Source of the DNA: an uncultured Prevotellaceae bacterium
GTDB taxonomy: Bacteria; Bacteroidota; Bacteroidia; Bacteroidales; Bacteroidaceae
Length of the DNA: 64,000 bases
NCBI GenBank assembly: GCA_900313615.1
Contig: OMRP01000003.1
Location: 1 to 64,000 of the forward strand
Direction of reading: 5' to 3'
Shown: positions 17,581-27,407 of the stretch, piece after piece
How positions within the stretch are numbered: position 1 is the first letter of the stretch
Layout of the letters: every line of letters starts with the position of its first letter
Made by a program: the position numbers and the translations under genes
Notes under the pieces: model-generated
The model's input: only the letters and a program-made list of their open reading frames with translations
What the model was told of the DNA's origin: nothing
Databases searched by the model: none

Positions 17581-18063
17581 ATGGATGACAGTGTAAAGTC
17601 AAAAGCGGCAAAAATTCTGGCCGATTTCCTTGTGGAAAAAGGAAAAAGAAAAACTCCTGAACGATTCGCTATCCTCAACTCGGTGTATTCCATGAGAGGA
17701 CATTTCTCTCTGGAGGAATTGAGTGAGGAGATGGAAAAAAATAACTTCAGGGTAAGTAAGGCAACGCTATACAACACGATGAACTTATTACTTACTGTCA
17801 GACTGGTGGTGAAACACAATATCGACAATATCACAAAATATGAGGCGACGTTCATCAACGGCAACCATTGCCACCAAATTTGCACCAACTGTGGAAAGGT
17901 GACGGAGGTGAACACCACGGCCATCACAACAGCTCTGATGGGCCTAAAACTCAAACGGTTTCACCAAGAGGGATTCACACTCTATTTCTATGGACTATGT
18001 AGTTCGTGCCAAACAAAACTAAAGAGAAAACAGGCAAAGAAAACGACTAAGCAAAAGAAATAA
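17581..18063 (+). CDS. fur: Fur-family metal-dependent repressor
   Basis: 160 residues from ATG 17581; an in-frame TTG at 17554 overlaps the promoter box and was rejected. Winged-helix DNA-binding part: RKTPERFAILNSVYSM, then FRVSKATLYNTMNLLL. The dimerisation part has the structural zinc Cys pairs CTNCGK and LCSSC and the metal-site segment GNHCHQIC. It may be Fur, PerR or Zur; the residues that distinguish them cannot be decided from sequence alone. Lys-rich C-terminal tail. It lies 77 bases upstream of purA. Confidence 0.85.
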   Translation: MDDSVKSKAAKILADFLVEKGKRKTPERFAILNSVYSMRGHFSLEELSEEMEKNNFRVSKATLYNTMNLLLTVRLVVKHNIDNITKYEATFINGNHCHQICTNCGKVTEVNTTAITTALMGLKLKRFHQEGFTLYFYGLCSSCQTKLKRKQAKKTTKQKK

Positions 18064-18140
18064 TCAAAAGGTCACCCCATGCTTACGATAGTTTTTATGG
18101 CAACAATGACAATTATAAACATATAAAAGAAATAAACAAA

Positions 18141-19415
18141 ATGAACAACGGAAAAGTTGATGTCCTGCTTGGCCTGCAATGGGGCGATGAAGGCAAAGGT
18201 AAAGTGGTGGATGTGCTAACCCCGAACTATAATGTGGTGGCTCGGTTCCAAGGGGGGCCCAACGCTGGACATACGCTCGAATTTGAAGGTCAGAAATACG
18301 TGCTTCGTAGCATACCTTCAGGAATCTTTCAAGGCGACAAGGTGAACATCATCGGGAATGGTGTAGTGCTGGCACCCGACCTGTTCATGGATGAGGCGAA
18401 AGAGTTGGAGAAAAGTGGACACAAACTGAAGGAAAGACTGCATATCTCGAAAAAGGCTCACCTCATCATGCCTACACACCGCGTGCTTGATGCGGCTCAG
18501 GAAAAGGCAAAGGGAAGAAGTAAGGTCGGTACAACCGGCAAGGGCATTGGGCCGACGTATACTGATAAGATTTCACGCAACGGACTGAGGGTAGGTGATA
18601 TCCTCGACAATTTCATGGAGAAATACCAGGCTCATAAGGAACGTCACTTGCAGATGATTGCTAACCTGGGATTCACAGACTTTGACATAGAGGAGACTGA
18701 ACGCAAATGGATGGAAGGAATCGAATACCTCTCGCAGTTTCCCATTGTCGACAGTGAACACGAGGTGAACAGATATCTTAGCGAAGGAAAGACGATACTC
18801 TGTGAAGGAGCACAGGGCACCATGCTCGATATTGATTTCGGTAGCTATCCTTTCGTCACTTCTTCGAACACGATATGTGCTGGAGCATGTACAGGACTGG
18901 GCATCGGCCCCAACAAAATAAACCGCGTGTTTGGCATCATGAAGGCTTACTGCACCAGAGTAGGTGCGGGACCGTTCCCCACGGAACTGTTCGACAGCAC
19001 TGGCGAGAAGATAAGGGCCATCGGTCATGAGTTCGGGGCTGTGACAGGACGCGAACGACGTTGTGGATGGGTCGACTTGGTACAACTGCGCTATTCTATC
19101 ATGGTTAACGGTGTGACGGATCTTATCATGATGAAAAGTGATGTGCTCGATTCTTTCGACACCATCAAGGCATGTGTGGCATACAAGGTCGATGGCAAAC
19201 TGACGCGTGACTTCCCCTATGACATCGAAAAGGGCATCGAGCCTGTTTACGAGGAGTTGCCAGGATGGAAGACTGACCTTACACATCTCACCAGAGAAGA
19301 ACAGTTCCCGAAAGCCTTTAGTCAATATGTTGATTTCTTGGAACATGAACTGCAGACACCCATCCGCATCATCTCCATTGGCCCCGACCGCGAACAAACC
19401 ATCATCAGGCAATGA
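18141..19415 (+). CDS. purA: Adenylosuccinate synthetase
   Basis: 424 residues. Joins IMP and aspartate using GTP, the first committed step to AMP. Motifs: LQWGDEGKGK (12-21) with the catalytic Asp, FQGGPNAGHT around 37-46, KVGTTGKGIGPTYTDK, CEGAQGTMLDIDFG and TGRERRCGWVDL. Length and motifs are normal. Followed after 59 bases by hisS. Confidence 0.97.
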   Translation: MNNGKVDVLLGLQWGDEGKGKVVDVLTPNYNVVARFQGGPNAGHTLEFEGQKYVLRSIPSGIFQGDKVNIIGNGVVLAPDLFMDEAKELEKSGHKLKERLHISKKAHLIMPTHRVLDAAQEKAKGRSKVGTTGKGIGPTYTDKISRNGLRVGDILDNFMEKYQAHKERHLQMIANLGFTDFDIEETERKWMEGIEYLSQFPIVDSEHEVNRYLSEGKTILCEGAQGTMLDIDFGSYPFVTSSNTICAGACTGLGIGPNKINRVFGIMKAYCTRVGAGPFPTELFDSTGEKIRAIGHEFGAVTGRERRCGWVDLVQLRYSIMVNGVTDLIMMKSDVLDSFDTIKACVAYKVDGKLTRDFPYDIEKGIEPVYEELPGWKTDLTHLTREEQFPKAFSQYVDFLEHELQTPIRIISIGPDREQTIIRQ

Positions 19416-19474
19416 ACAGGGATGAGAGGGACATCATTTATTATTTAAATAATTAGTAAAATCAACAACACTCA

Positions 19475-20833
19475 ATGAAACCCAGCATACCCAAAGGAAC
19501 ACGCGACTTCTCGACCGTCGAGATGGCGAAGAGAAACTATATCTTCAACACCATACGTGAGGTCTATGAACAATATGGATTCCAGCAGATTGAGACGCCG
19601 GCTATGGAAACATTGTCGACACTCATGGGCAAATATGGCGAGGAAGGTGATAAATTGCTTTTCAAGATTCTCAATTCGGGCGACTTCCTCAGCAAAGTTT
19701 CCGAAGAAGAACTGAAAGAAGGCAATCCCCTGCACTTGGCGGCTCGTATCTGTGAAAGAGGGTTGCGTTACGACCTCACTGTACCCTTCGCCCGTTTCGT
19801 GGTGATGCATAGAGAGGAAATACAGTTGCCTTTCAAACGCTATCAGATACAGCCTGTGTGGAGAGCTGACAGACCGCAGAAAGGGCGCTACCGCGAGTTT
19901 TACCAATGCGATGCCGATGTGGTGGGTAGCAATTCGCTGCTCAATGAGGTGGAATTGATGCAGATTGTCGACACGGTATTTACGAAGTTCGGTATACGTG
20001 TGCGGATACACATCAATAACCGAAAAATTCTTTCGGGTATAGCTGAGGTGATTGGGGCAAAGGACAATATCGTCGACATAACAGTGGCCATCGACAAACT
20101 CGATAAGATAGGCATCGACAATGTCAATGCAGAACTATATGAGAAGGGATTGAGCGATGAGGCTGTGCAAAAACTACAGCCTATATTGGCGCTCACAGGG
20201 TCAAACGAAGAGAAACTTGAACAACTGAAAGGGTTGCTCGCCGACTCGGAGATAGGACTCAAGGGCATTGAAGAGTCGACGTTCATCATCGATACGTTGA
20301 AAGAATGTGGTCTGAACAATGAAGTGGCTATCGACCTGACGCTGGCTCGTGGCCTGAACTATTACACAGGGGCCATATTCGAGGTGAAAGCCCTCGATAC
20401 GCCCATGGGCTCAATCACTGGTGGAGGACGCTACGACAACCTGACGGGCATCTTCGGATTGCCGGGTATCTCGGGCGTGGGTATATCCTTCGGAGCTGAC
20501 CGTATTTTCGATGTGCTCAATACGCTTGACCTTTATCCAAAAGAGGCGGTGTCTGGAACACAGCTGATGTTTGTCAATTTTGGTGAAAAAGAGGCGCGCT
20601 ATTCCATGACGATGGCGCGAAAATGCCGAGAGGCGGGCATCAAGACGGAGGTTTATCCCGATAATGTGAAGATGAAGAAACAGATGGCCTATGCCAATGC
20701 AAAGAGCATACCTTTCGTGGCTATGGCGGGAGAAGATGAGATGGCAAAAGGCATCGTGTCTCTTAAAAACATGGAAACGGGAGAACAGGTGTTGGCCAAC
20801 GTGAACGAATTGGTTAGTTGCATCCTTAAATAG
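19475..20833 (+). CDS. hisS: Histidyl-tRNA synthetase
   Basis: 452 residues, class II synthetase. N-terminal [11 protein letters not shown], motif 2 [20 protein letters not shown], the His-binding segment [14 protein letters not shown], motif 3 ISFGADRI, and a C-terminal anticodon-binding domain from about residue 355. Charges tRNA-His with histidine. The next gene starts eight bases after the stop, so it may be on the same transcript. Confidence 0.97.
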   Translation: MKPSIPKGTRDFSTVEMAKRNYIFNTIREVYEQYGFQQIETPAMETLSTLMGKYGEEGDKLLFKILNSGDFLSKVSEEELKEGNPLHLAARICERGLRYDLTVPFARFVVMHREEIQLPFKRYQIQPVWRADRPQKGRYREFYQCDADVVGSNSLLNEVELMQIVDTVFTKFGIRVRIHINNRKILSGIAEVIGAKDNIVDITVAIDKLDKIGIDNVNAELYEKGLSDEAVQKLQPILALTGSNEEKLEQLKGLLADSEIGLKGIEESTFIIDTLKECGLNNEVAIDLTLARGLNYYTGAIFEVKALDTPMGSITGGGRYDNLTGIFGLPGISGVGISFGADRIFDVLNTLDLYPKEAVSGTQLMFVNFGEKEARYSMTMARKCREAGIKTEVYPDNVKMKKQMAYANAKSIPFVAMAGEDEMAKGIVSLKNMETGEQVLANVNELVSCILK

Positions 20834-20841
20834 TCGTATCC

Positions 20842-21834
20842 TTGAAAAAGTCAATCTCATACCTGCTCGTCATCGTCGTTGTCTTGATGACCACGGCAGC
20901 GAAGAAAACGGTCACCATTTTCATGATCGGCGATTCCACCATGGCCAACAAATCCATCGACAACGACAAACAGGAACGAGGATGGGGTATGGCGCTACAG
21001 GGATTTTTCACGGAGAATGTCCGCGTCGATAACCATGCTGTGAATGGACGGAGCTCGAAGAGCTTCATTGACGAGGGACGATGGGACAAAGTGAAGGAAC
21101 TCATCAAGCCGGGTGATTATGTGTTTATCCAGTTCGGACATAATGATGAGAAACCGCAACCGGAACGTCATACAGTACCTGGTGGGTCCTTTGACGATAA
21201 TCTTCGTAAATTCGTAAAGGAGACGCGTGAGCGAGGGGGCATTCCGGTTCTCTTTAACTGTGTGGTACGACGCAACTTCATGAAAGTGGTGCCGAAAAAC
21301 GACGATGATGAAAAACTGCGCGAATCAACATATTCGAACGATACGATAGAGAGTGATACGCTTTTCGATACACATGGCGAATACAGGTTGGCGCCAAAAC
21401 GTGTGGCCGAAGAAATGAAGGTGCTTTTTGTTGATGCGAATGCCATCACGCATAACTTGGAACAGGGGATGGGACGTGAGGCTTCGAAGCGGCTGCATAT
21501 GTGGTTCAGACCGGGGGAACATCCGTCAATGCCTGACGGACGGCAGGACAATACCCACTATTGTGTTTATGGGGCACATGTGGTGGCTGGACTGTTGGTG
21601 GATGCCATCGGCGAGGTGGTGCCTGAGCTTCGACCCTATATCGTCCATTATGATCTTGTCGTAGCCAACAATGGTTTCGGCAACTATATGTCGCTTCAGA
21701 AGGCTGTCGACGAGGCTCCAGAGGGAAAAACAACAGCCATCAGGATACTCAATGGCTCATGGCCTAAACCTGTCGTGTCAAGAAATAAAAAAATAAAGTA
21801 TTATTGCGATTCACAGGCTAAAATAGGGGATTGA
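20842..21834 (+). CDS. CE12 acetylesterase with a truncated CE8 pectinesterase tail
   Basis: 330 residues starting at TTG 20842, which is needed to include the signal peptide (KKSISYLLVIVVVLMTTAA). Residues 22-270 are an SGNH hydrolase of the rhamnogalacturonan acetylesterase type: GDS at 30-32, GRSSKSF, GHND at 99-102 and the catalytic pair D236-H239 (DNTH), so this module looks whole. Residues ~270-320 (DLVVANNGFGNYMSLQKAVD, then PEG and RILNGSW) match the N-terminal strands of CE8 pectin methylesterases, but the protein ends where another ~250 residues should follow. It is probably the remnant of a CE12-CE8 fusion used on pectin. The weak start codon and lack of other glycan genes nearby support decay. 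Confidence 0.75.
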   Translation: MKKSISYLLVIVVVLMTTAAKKTVTIFMIGDSTMANKSIDNDKQERGWGMALQGFFTENVRVDNHAVNGRSSKSFIDEGRWDKVKELIKPGDYVFIQFGHNDEKPQPERHTVPGGSFDDNLRKFVKETRERGGIPVLFNCVVRRNFMKVVPKNDDDEKLRESTYSNDTIESDTLFDTHGEYRLAPKRVAEEMKVLFVDANAITHNLEQGMGREASKRLHMWFRPGEHPSMPDGRQDNTHYCVYGAHVVAGLLVDAIGEVVPELRPYIVHYDLVVANNGFGNYMSLQKAVDEAPEGKTTAIRILNGSWPKPVVSRNKKIKYYCDSQAKIGD

Positions 21835-21941
21835 CATCCCTGCGCTCTTACGCTGACAAATCTCTTCCATCGTAATAACTATCAGGCATTTAATACCCAT
21901 TATATCAAACATTTTTTTATTAACCTTTATACAAAAGCATT

Positions 21942-22499
21942 ATGAAGAAAAAATTTATCTGTACCGTTTGTGGGTACATTCACGAAGGAACCGAGGCTCC
22001 TGAGAGATGCCCGGTGTGCAAGGCTCCTGCCAGCAAGTTTTCTGAACTCGATGATTCGGGCGAACTGACCTTCGCTACAGTTCATGTCCTGGGTGCTGCC
22101 CGCAAAGAAGGCGCCGACGAGGAGATGATCAAAGACCTGGTCAACCATTTCAATGGCGAATGTGGTGAAGTGGGAATGTACCTCGCCATGAGCCGTCAGG
22201 CTGACCGCGAAGGCTATCCCGAAATTGCAGAGGCTTTCAAACGCTACGCTTTCGAAGAGGCAGAGCATGCTGCTAAATTTGCTGAATTACTCGGCGACGT
22301 GCTCGGCGACACCAAAGCGAACCTCGAGGCGCGTATCGCTGCTGAAAAGGGTGCTTGTGAAGACAAGTTCCGTATTGCTAAAAATGCCAAGGCAGCTGGT
22401 ATGGATGCCACACATGATACCGTTCATGAGATGGCAAAAGATGAGGCGCGCCACTGTGCTGGCTTCAATGGCCTTTACAACCGCTTCTTCAAAAAATAA
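21942..22499 (+). CDS. Rubrerythrin (rubredoxin domain N-terminal)
   Basis: 185 residues. The rubredoxin-type iron site is at the N-terminus (C7-x2-C10 and C23-x2-C26), followed by a four-helix diiron domain with Glu/His motifs [22 protein letters not shown] and [10 protein letters not shown]. This order is that of reverse rubrerythrins, peroxidases of anaerobes that detoxify hydrogen peroxide or oxygen using NADH-derived electrons. Single gene: a strong terminator follows and 107 bases separate it from the truncated esterase. Confidence 0.93.
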   Translation: MKKKFICTVCGYIHEGTEAPERCPVCKAPASKFSELDDSGELTFATVHVLGAARKEGADEEMIKDLVNHFNGECGEVGMYLAMSRQADREGYPEIAEAFKRYAFEEAEHAAKFAELLGDVLGDTKANLEARIAAEKGACEDKFRIAKNAKAAGMDATHDTVHEMAKDEARHCAGFNGLYNRFFKK

Positions 22500-22538
22500 G
22501 TATTTGTTGGACTGAATGATTGTCCTCATCTACAAATA

Positions 22539-22570
22539 AATAAGGAGGTCGCCAAAGCGACCTCCTTATT
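22539..22570. terminator. Bidirectional terminator between rubrerythrin and pgk
   Basis: Perfect 14-base stem AATAAGGAGGTCGC/GCGACCTCCTTATT with a four-base loop between convergent genes; A/T-rich ends give short T-runs on both strands. Confidence 0.85.
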
Positions 22571-22589
22571 GTATCTAGTCAGTAAACGC

Positions 22590-23837
22590 TTAAGCTTCAA
22601 TAGCTGCCACGCCGGGGAGCACCTTGCCTTCGATGGCTTCGAGCAAAGCACCACCACCAGTGGAGATGTATGACACTTGGTCGGCCATACCGAACTTGTT
22701 GATACAGGCAACGCTATCACCACCACCAATCAGGGAGAAAGCTCCATTGGCGGTAGCTTCGGCTATGGCATCGGCAATGGCTTTCGAACCACCGATGAAG
22801 TTGTCGAACTCAAACACACCAGCAGGACCGTTCCACAGGATGGTCTTTGCATCCTTGATGGCAGCGGCAAAGGCCTTGCGGGTCTCAGGACCGGCATCCA
22901 AACCTTCCCAACCCTCGGGAATGGCATTGGCGGGACAAACCTGGGTATTAGCATCGTTGGCAAAAGCATCGGCGGCAATGCAGTCGGTTCCCAATACCAA
23001 GTTGACTCCATTCTCTTTGGCCTTCTCAATCACGGAAAGGGCAACGTCAAGTTTGTCGTCTTCGCAAATACTGTTGCCAATCTTTCCACCCTGAGCCTTG
23101 GCAAAGGTATAGGTCATACCACCGCAGAGTATCAGGTTGTCAACCTTGCCCAGCAGGTTCTCGATGATGCCAATTTTCGTCGACACCTTGGAACCTCCCA
23201 TAATAGCAGTAAACGGGCGCTTGATGTTGCCAAGCACATTGTCAACGGCTGTCACTTCTTTTTCCATCAAGAAGCCAAGCATCTTATGGTCTTTGTCGAA
23301 AAATTCGTCGATGACGGCGGTAGAGGCATGCTTGCGATGGGCAGTGCCAAAGGCATCCATCACATAGCAGTCAGCATAGCTGGCCAAAGTCTTGGCAAAC
23401 TCTTTCTGGCTGGCTTTCATCGCTTTCTTGGCATCGTCGTATGCGGGATCTTCCTTGTCAATGCCTACGGGTTTGCCTTCTTCCTCGGGATAGAAACGAA
23501 GGTTCTCCAACAACAGCACTTCGCCACTCTTCAAAGCGGCTGCTTGCTCGCCAGCCTTGGCGCAGTCGGGGGCAAACTGTACGGGTACTCCAAGGGCTGC
23601 CGAAACGGCATCGACAATCTGGCCCAGAGAGAACTTGGGATTCACCTTGCCTTTGGGCTTGCCCATGTGCGACATGATAATCAGCGCACCACCATCACTC
23701 AACACTTTCTTCAGTGTGGGTAGGGCACCACGGATACGGGTGTCGTCGGTAATCTTACCATTCTCGTCCAGGGGGACATTGAAGTCTACACGCACAATTG
23801 CCTTCTTGCCGGCGAAATTGAATTGATCGATTTTCAT
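22590..23837 (-). CDS. pgk: Phosphoglycerate kinase
   Basis: 415 residues, glycolytic ATP-forming transfer from 1,3-bisphosphoglycerate to ADP. N-terminal [55 protein letters not shown], the central [11 protein letters not shown], and the C-terminal nucleotide loop [15 protein letters not shown]. Normal length and motifs. Transcribed convergent to rubrerythrin and read alone. Confidence 0.97.
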   Translation of the reverse strand: MKIDQFNFAGKKAIVRVDFNVPLDENGKITDDTRIRGALPTLKKVLSDGGALIIMSHMGKPKGKVNPKFSLGQIVDAVSAALGVPVQFAPDCAKAGEQAAALKSGEVLLLENLRFYPEEEGKPVGIDKEDPAYDDAKKAMKASQKEFAKTLASYADCYVMDAFGTAHRKHASTAVIDEFFDKDHKMLGFLMEKEVTAVDNVLGNIKRPFTAIMGGSKVSTKIGIIENLLGKVDNLILCGGMTYTFAKAQGGKIGNSICEDDKLDVALSVIEKAKENGVNLVLGTDCIAADAFANDANTQVCPANAIPEGWEGLDAGPETRKAFAAAIKDAKTILWNGPAGVFEFDNFIGGSKAIADAIAEATANGAFSLIGGGDSVACINKFGMADQVSYISTGGGALLEAIEGKVLPGVAAIEA

Positions 23838-24019
23838 GTTTCTTTATATTTTAATTGATTGGATGTTGTAACATTTACAGACTCTCCAAAAGTCGTAATT
23901 ACTTGTTGCTTGCAAAATTACAAAAAAAGTTCTTTATATTCTTCACATCGTCACTTTTTTTGATTTTTTTACGCATCAACTCAAATAAATGCAAACTTCA
24001 CTTGCCAAAAGTAACCAAC

Positions 24020-24670
24020 TCACTCTTTATCTTTTGTTCCTTTTCCCGTAAGTATATACTTAATTTTAACGCACTTGCAGCGTGAAAGCTCGGCGGGATT
24101 GGTGCCTGGCTGACCTTCGGGAACGGCCATACCTCGTTCGGCATAAAAATCCTGCCAATAAGGTAGAATGGTGCCTTCTGTCGTGGTGAATGTCATTGGA
24201 ATGGTGTCGAACACTTTCTTGCCATTGGTCAGCACAAACGACAGCTCCACCAATTCGCTGCAATAGATGTCGATGTTGTCAGACAGAAACAGATGGTCGT
24301 AACTGCGACCGAGGTAGGCTTCGGCACGGTGCAGTGTGCGTTCTTTGTCCAAATATCCTTTTACACGTCCCACCAAATGAAAGCCGTTGCGGCAGAGCAA
24401 GCTGTCTAATGGGGTGAGAACAACGCCTTTGTCTATGGCTTCTATCACATAAGGCAGACCTTCGCGGTATACAAAGATGGCTACATGGTCTATTTTCTGG
24501 CGGTCGGTTCCTTCTGTCACAGAGGTGATGGCATTGTCTTCCATACTCACATGGAACAATAGGTCGCAGTCACGCAACAGCGAGAGGTCATGCAACTCGT
24601 TTTGGCCATTGACTCCAAGGGCACAGAGCCATGCAATGCATATCACGACAAACCACCGTACTCCTGTCAT
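24020..24670 (-). CDS. YiiX/YebB-like NlpC/P60-type cysteine hydrolase
   Basis: 216 residues with a signal peptide (VVICIAWLCALGVNGQ). The permuted NlpC/P60 fold of the YiiX family is indicated by the start RDCDLLFHV, the His motif KIDHVAIFVYREGLPYVIEA and, near residue 140, the catalytic Cys in DIYCSELVELSF. Such proteins cut amide or ester bonds in cell-wall peptides or lipids; the substrate is not known. The start overlaps the stop of the beta-helix gene by four bases (ATGA), so the two are translated together. Confidence 0.75.
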   Translation of the reverse strand: MTGVRWFVVICIAWLCALGVNGQNELHDLSLLRDCDLLFHVSMEDNAITSVTEGTDRQKIDHVAIFVYREGLPYVIEAIDKGVVLTPLDSLLCRNGFHLVGRVKGYLDKERTLHRAEAYLGRSYDHLFLSDNIDIYCSELVELSFVLTNGKKVFDTIPMTFTTTEGTILPYWQDFYAERGMAVPEGQPGTNPAELSRCKCVKIKYILTGKGTKDKE

Positions 24671-26046
24671 TTCACAACCTGTTTCTTCCCGTCAATGATG
24701 TAAATGCCTTTGCTTAGCTGATTGCCTCCGTGACGATTCACGGGAGTGCCATCAATCCGATAAGTCGCTCCAGTAGATGGAGTCGTTCTTACATCGTCAA
24801 TGGACGTGTATGCCATAGCGGGCATAAAGATTACTTCGCCCAGGGATGAATTGTCGTTCTTATGGAAAATCACTCCTTCTATCTGCTCTTCGGTCTGTTC
24901 CGTCACATTCCATTGGTTGCATTGTGCGTAAACGGTATTGGCGGAGTTGTTGTAAAGGTCGTAAAGCACGCCGCCATTGCCGTTGTCTTTGAACACATTG
25001 CCACCGAAATTATAGGATGGGTCGTCCGTGGCAACATCGACACGGCCTAGATTCACATTGCCACATCCAATGATGGTGATGCCCCACAGACTGTTTTCAA
25101 TGTGGTTGCCACTCAACATGGCTGTTTGTTTCATATAAGGGTCATACAGACTGATGCCGCTACCGCCGTTGTTGGGGTTGTTTTCGTGGCAATTGTTGAT
25201 CAAAATGTTGTTTGCCACCACTACGTTCATGATGCCCATGGTGGTGATTCCATAGCGGTTGTCGGTGATGGTGTTGTCTTTGATGACGATGTTGAATCCT
25301 TCGGTGCCGTAAAAATTGCTCACACCAATACCACCTACCATGTTCAGGTCGGGGTCACCTTCTATGGAGCAACCGATGACTTCCACCAGCGACGAGGCGG
25401 TGAGGTTCAATTGGGGAATATTGCCGTTGACTGTAGAATTGTGGTAGAACGAGCAGTTCTCTATCTTCAATGGACAGAAATAGTTAGCGGCACTGCCAAT
25501 GGCGGCCTTGGCGTTGTTGGCGAAATAGCAGTCTTTCACAAAGAATGGGGCTCCGTCGGGACCTAACATCAGGGCGGCACTTTGGCTTCCTGTATGGTCT
25601 GTAAAAGAGCAGTCGGTCACCTCCATGCCATAACTGCTGTAACAGCGTAATCCTACATATTCAAATATAAGGTTACTGACTTTCACTTGGCTGTCTCCTC
25701 CCCATACTTCTATGTTATATGGACGTGTGGCTCCTGCCATCATGGTCAGTGTGGTGGGTTCTTCGGGTGTAAGGGTGGGGGTACCTTTGATAATCAGTTC
25801 CGACTCATCGGCAAAAAAAACGGTTGTGCCGCTGTCCATGATGAACAGGTCGTTTTCACTGATTTCAACAGTACCGTTGACTAGATAACCACAGCCTTCC
25901 TGCGTTACGCCACTACCCGACACGGTGGATAGTGTGGAGAAAGAATAAATCTGACCATCGCCGGCTGTTACATAGGTGTCGGCCCACGATGTCAAAGGGG
26001 TGAGCATGAAAATAGTTGCAATAAATCCAAAAATGTTTTTTTTCAT
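24667..26046 (-). CDS. Secreted right-handed beta-helix protein
   Basis: 459 residues from ATG 26046, preceded by AAGAG; earlier in-frame ATGs lie beyond the promoter. Signal peptide MKKNIFGFIATIFMLTPLTS. The body has regular Asn-rich turns (VTDCSFTDHTG, IENCSFYHNST, IKDNTITDNRYGI, VVANNILINNCH, LSGNHIEN) typical of pectate-lyase-like parallel beta-helices; no catalytic residues were recognised. The end (YRIDGTPVNRHG, then KGIYIIDGKKQVVK) resembles the T9SS type A sorting-like tails of Prevotella surface proteins. Likely an exported surface or adhesion protein. Confidence 0.7.
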   Translation of the reverse strand: MKKNIFGFIATIFMLTPLTSWADTYVTAGDGQIYSFSTLSTVSGSGVTQEGCGYLVNGTVEISENDLFIMDSGTTVFFADESELIIKGTPTLTPEEPTTLTMMAGATRPYNIEVWGGDSQVKVSNLIFEYVGLRCYSSYGMEVTDCSFTDHTGSQSAALMLGPDGAPFFVKDCYFANNAKAAIGSAANYFCPLKIENCSFYHNSTVNGNIPQLNLTASSLVEVIGCSIEGDPDLNMVGGIGVSNFYGTEGFNIVIKDNTITDNRYGITTMGIMNVVVANNILINNCHENNPNNGGSGISLYDPYMKQTAMLSGNHIENSLWGITIIGCGNVNLGRVDVATDDPSYNFGGNVFKDNGNGGVLYDLYNNSANTVYAQCNQWNVTEQTEEQIEGVIFHKNDNSSLGEVIFMPAMAYTSIDDVRTTPSTGATYRIDGTPVNRHGGNQLSKGIYIIDGKKQVVK

Positions 26047-26067
26047 CTCTTGTGTGTTTTTTCGCTG

Positions 26068-26098
26068 CAAAGGTAGTGCAAGTTGAGGGAAGAACAAA
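26068..26098 (-). promoter_or_regulatory. Promoter of the beta-helix / YiiX operon
   Basis: On the minus strand TTTG (26098-26095), 19-base spacer, TACCTTTG (26075-26068), 22 bases before the ATG at 26046. Exact consensus. Confidence 0.75.
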
Positions 26099-26156
26099 AT
26101 AAACAGGTTGTTTTTTATTCTGAAAGGGTGACCGCGGCATTTTAAGACGGTATTCT

Positions 26157-26188
26157 TTTGGCTTTGTCCGATTATTGTCGTACTTTTG
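26157..26188 (+). promoter_or_regulatory. Promoter of the threonine aldolase gene
   Basis: TTTG (26157-26160), 20-base spacer, TACTTTTG (26181-26188), 47 bases before the ATG. Divergent from the beta-helix promoter with under 60 bases between the -33 boxes. Confidence 0.75.
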
Positions 26189-26235
26189 CAGCAAAACGGA
26201 AAGACGGACATTGCTAATACATTAATATTAAAGAA

Positions 26236-27288
26236 ATGCTTTATTTCGATACAGATTACAATAACGGTTTGCACCCCTATCTGCTACAACGACTGGCTGA
26301 GACGAACGGACAACGGACATTGGGCTATGGGTTTGATGAATTCTCAGTGAGTGCCAAACAAAAAATATGCAAGGCCTGTGGGTGTCCTGACGCTGATGTG
26401 TTCCTGCTCGTAGGGGGTACTCAGACCAATTCCATTGTCATCAGCGCCATGCTTCATGCTGTGGAAGGCGTGGTATGCGCCGACACGGGACATATCAATG
26501 TCCATGAGGCAGGGGCTGTGGAGATGACAGGGCATAAGGTAATGGCATTGCCAAACCATGATGGAAAACTTGATGCGGGTGAATTGGAGTCTTTTTTGAC
26601 AAACTTTGCCGAATATCCCACGGCCACCCATTGCGTGCGACCGGGAATGGCTTACATCTCTTTTCCCACAGAACAGGGTACTTTATATAGTGCTGAAGAA
26701 CTTGACCGCATTTATCAGGTATGCCAACGACATAGCATACCTCTCTTTGTGGATGGTGCTCGGTTGGGATACGCTTTGACAAGCGAGAAGTCAGATGTGT
26801 CATTACCGTTCCTGGCCCATCACTGCGACGTGTTCTATATAGGAGGAACGAAAGTTGGGGCTATCTGTGGCGAGGCAGTCGTCTTTCCAAAGGGTAATGC
26901 TCCTCGGTATTTCTTCAGTATCGTGAAACAGCATGGGGCATTGTTGGCAAAAGGTCGATTGGCGGGTGTGCAGTTCGATGCTCTATTTACAGATGACCTG
27001 TATTTCCGCATTGCAACGCACGCCAACAAACAGGCGGCTCAACTGCGTGACATCATGACGAAGCATGGGTTCATACCATTTAATGACTCGCCTACGAACC
27101 AACAATTCTTCGTCATTCCCAATGAAATGATATCACGGTTGCAACAGTATGTGATGTTCGAGACGTGGGGAGCCTATGATGAAACGAATACCACGTGCCG
27201 TTTCGTTACCAGTTGGGCAACAACCGATGAAGAATTGTCGGCTCTGTCTTCCATACTTCATTCGTGTTTAAATAATCTAGAAAAATAA
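26236..27288 (+). CDS. Low-specificity threonine aldolase-type PLP enzyme
   Basis: 350 residues, fold type I PLP enzyme of the beta-eliminating lyase/threonine aldolase group: DADVFLLVGGTQTNSIVISA, HINVHEAGAVE, the cofactor Asp in LFVDGARLGYA (D173), and the PLP Lys in IGGTKVGAICGEAV (K206). Members cleave threonine or allo-threonine to glycine and acetaldehyde; some act on other beta-hydroxy amino acids. Single gene with its own promoter. Confidence 0.85.
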   Translation: MLYFDTDYNNGLHPYLLQRLAETNGQRTLGYGFDEFSVSAKQKICKACGCPDADVFLLVGGTQTNSIVISAMLHAVEGVVCADTGHINVHEAGAVEMTGHKVMALPNHDGKLDAGELESFLTNFAEYPTATHCVRPGMAYISFPTEQGTLYSAEELDRIYQVCQRHSIPLFVDGARLGYALTSEKSDVSLPFLAHHCDVFYIGGTKVGAICGEAVVFPKGNAPRYFFSIVKQHGALLAKGRLAGVQFDALFTDDLYFRIATHANKQAAQLRDIMTKHGFIPFNDSPTNQQFFVIPNEMISRLQQYVMFETWGAYDETNTTCRFVTSWATTDEELSALSSILHSCLNNLEK

Positions 27289-27369
27289 TCACCCTTTTAT
27301 TTTGCGAACAGTCTTTTTTGCACTATCTTTGCATCAAAACAAAAGCGTATTATTCATACCACATTCATA

Positions 27370-27405
27370 ACTCAAAAACTCGTAACTCATAACTCATAAC
27401 TCAAA
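27370..27405. repeat. Heptamer array upstream of mazG
   Basis: Five units ACTCAAA, ACTCGTA, ACTCATA, ACTCATA, ACTCAAA with 7-base steps (one extra A after the first), ending two bases before the mazG ATG. Confidence 0.65.
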
Positions 27406-27407
27406 AG

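Noticed and set aside
18573-19412. 279-codon minus-strand frame opposite purA
   Set aside because: Shadow of purA, which has all its motifs.
22677-23723. 348-codon plus-strand frame opposite pgk
   Set aside because: Antisense shadow of a textbook phosphoglycerate kinase; no recognisable domain.
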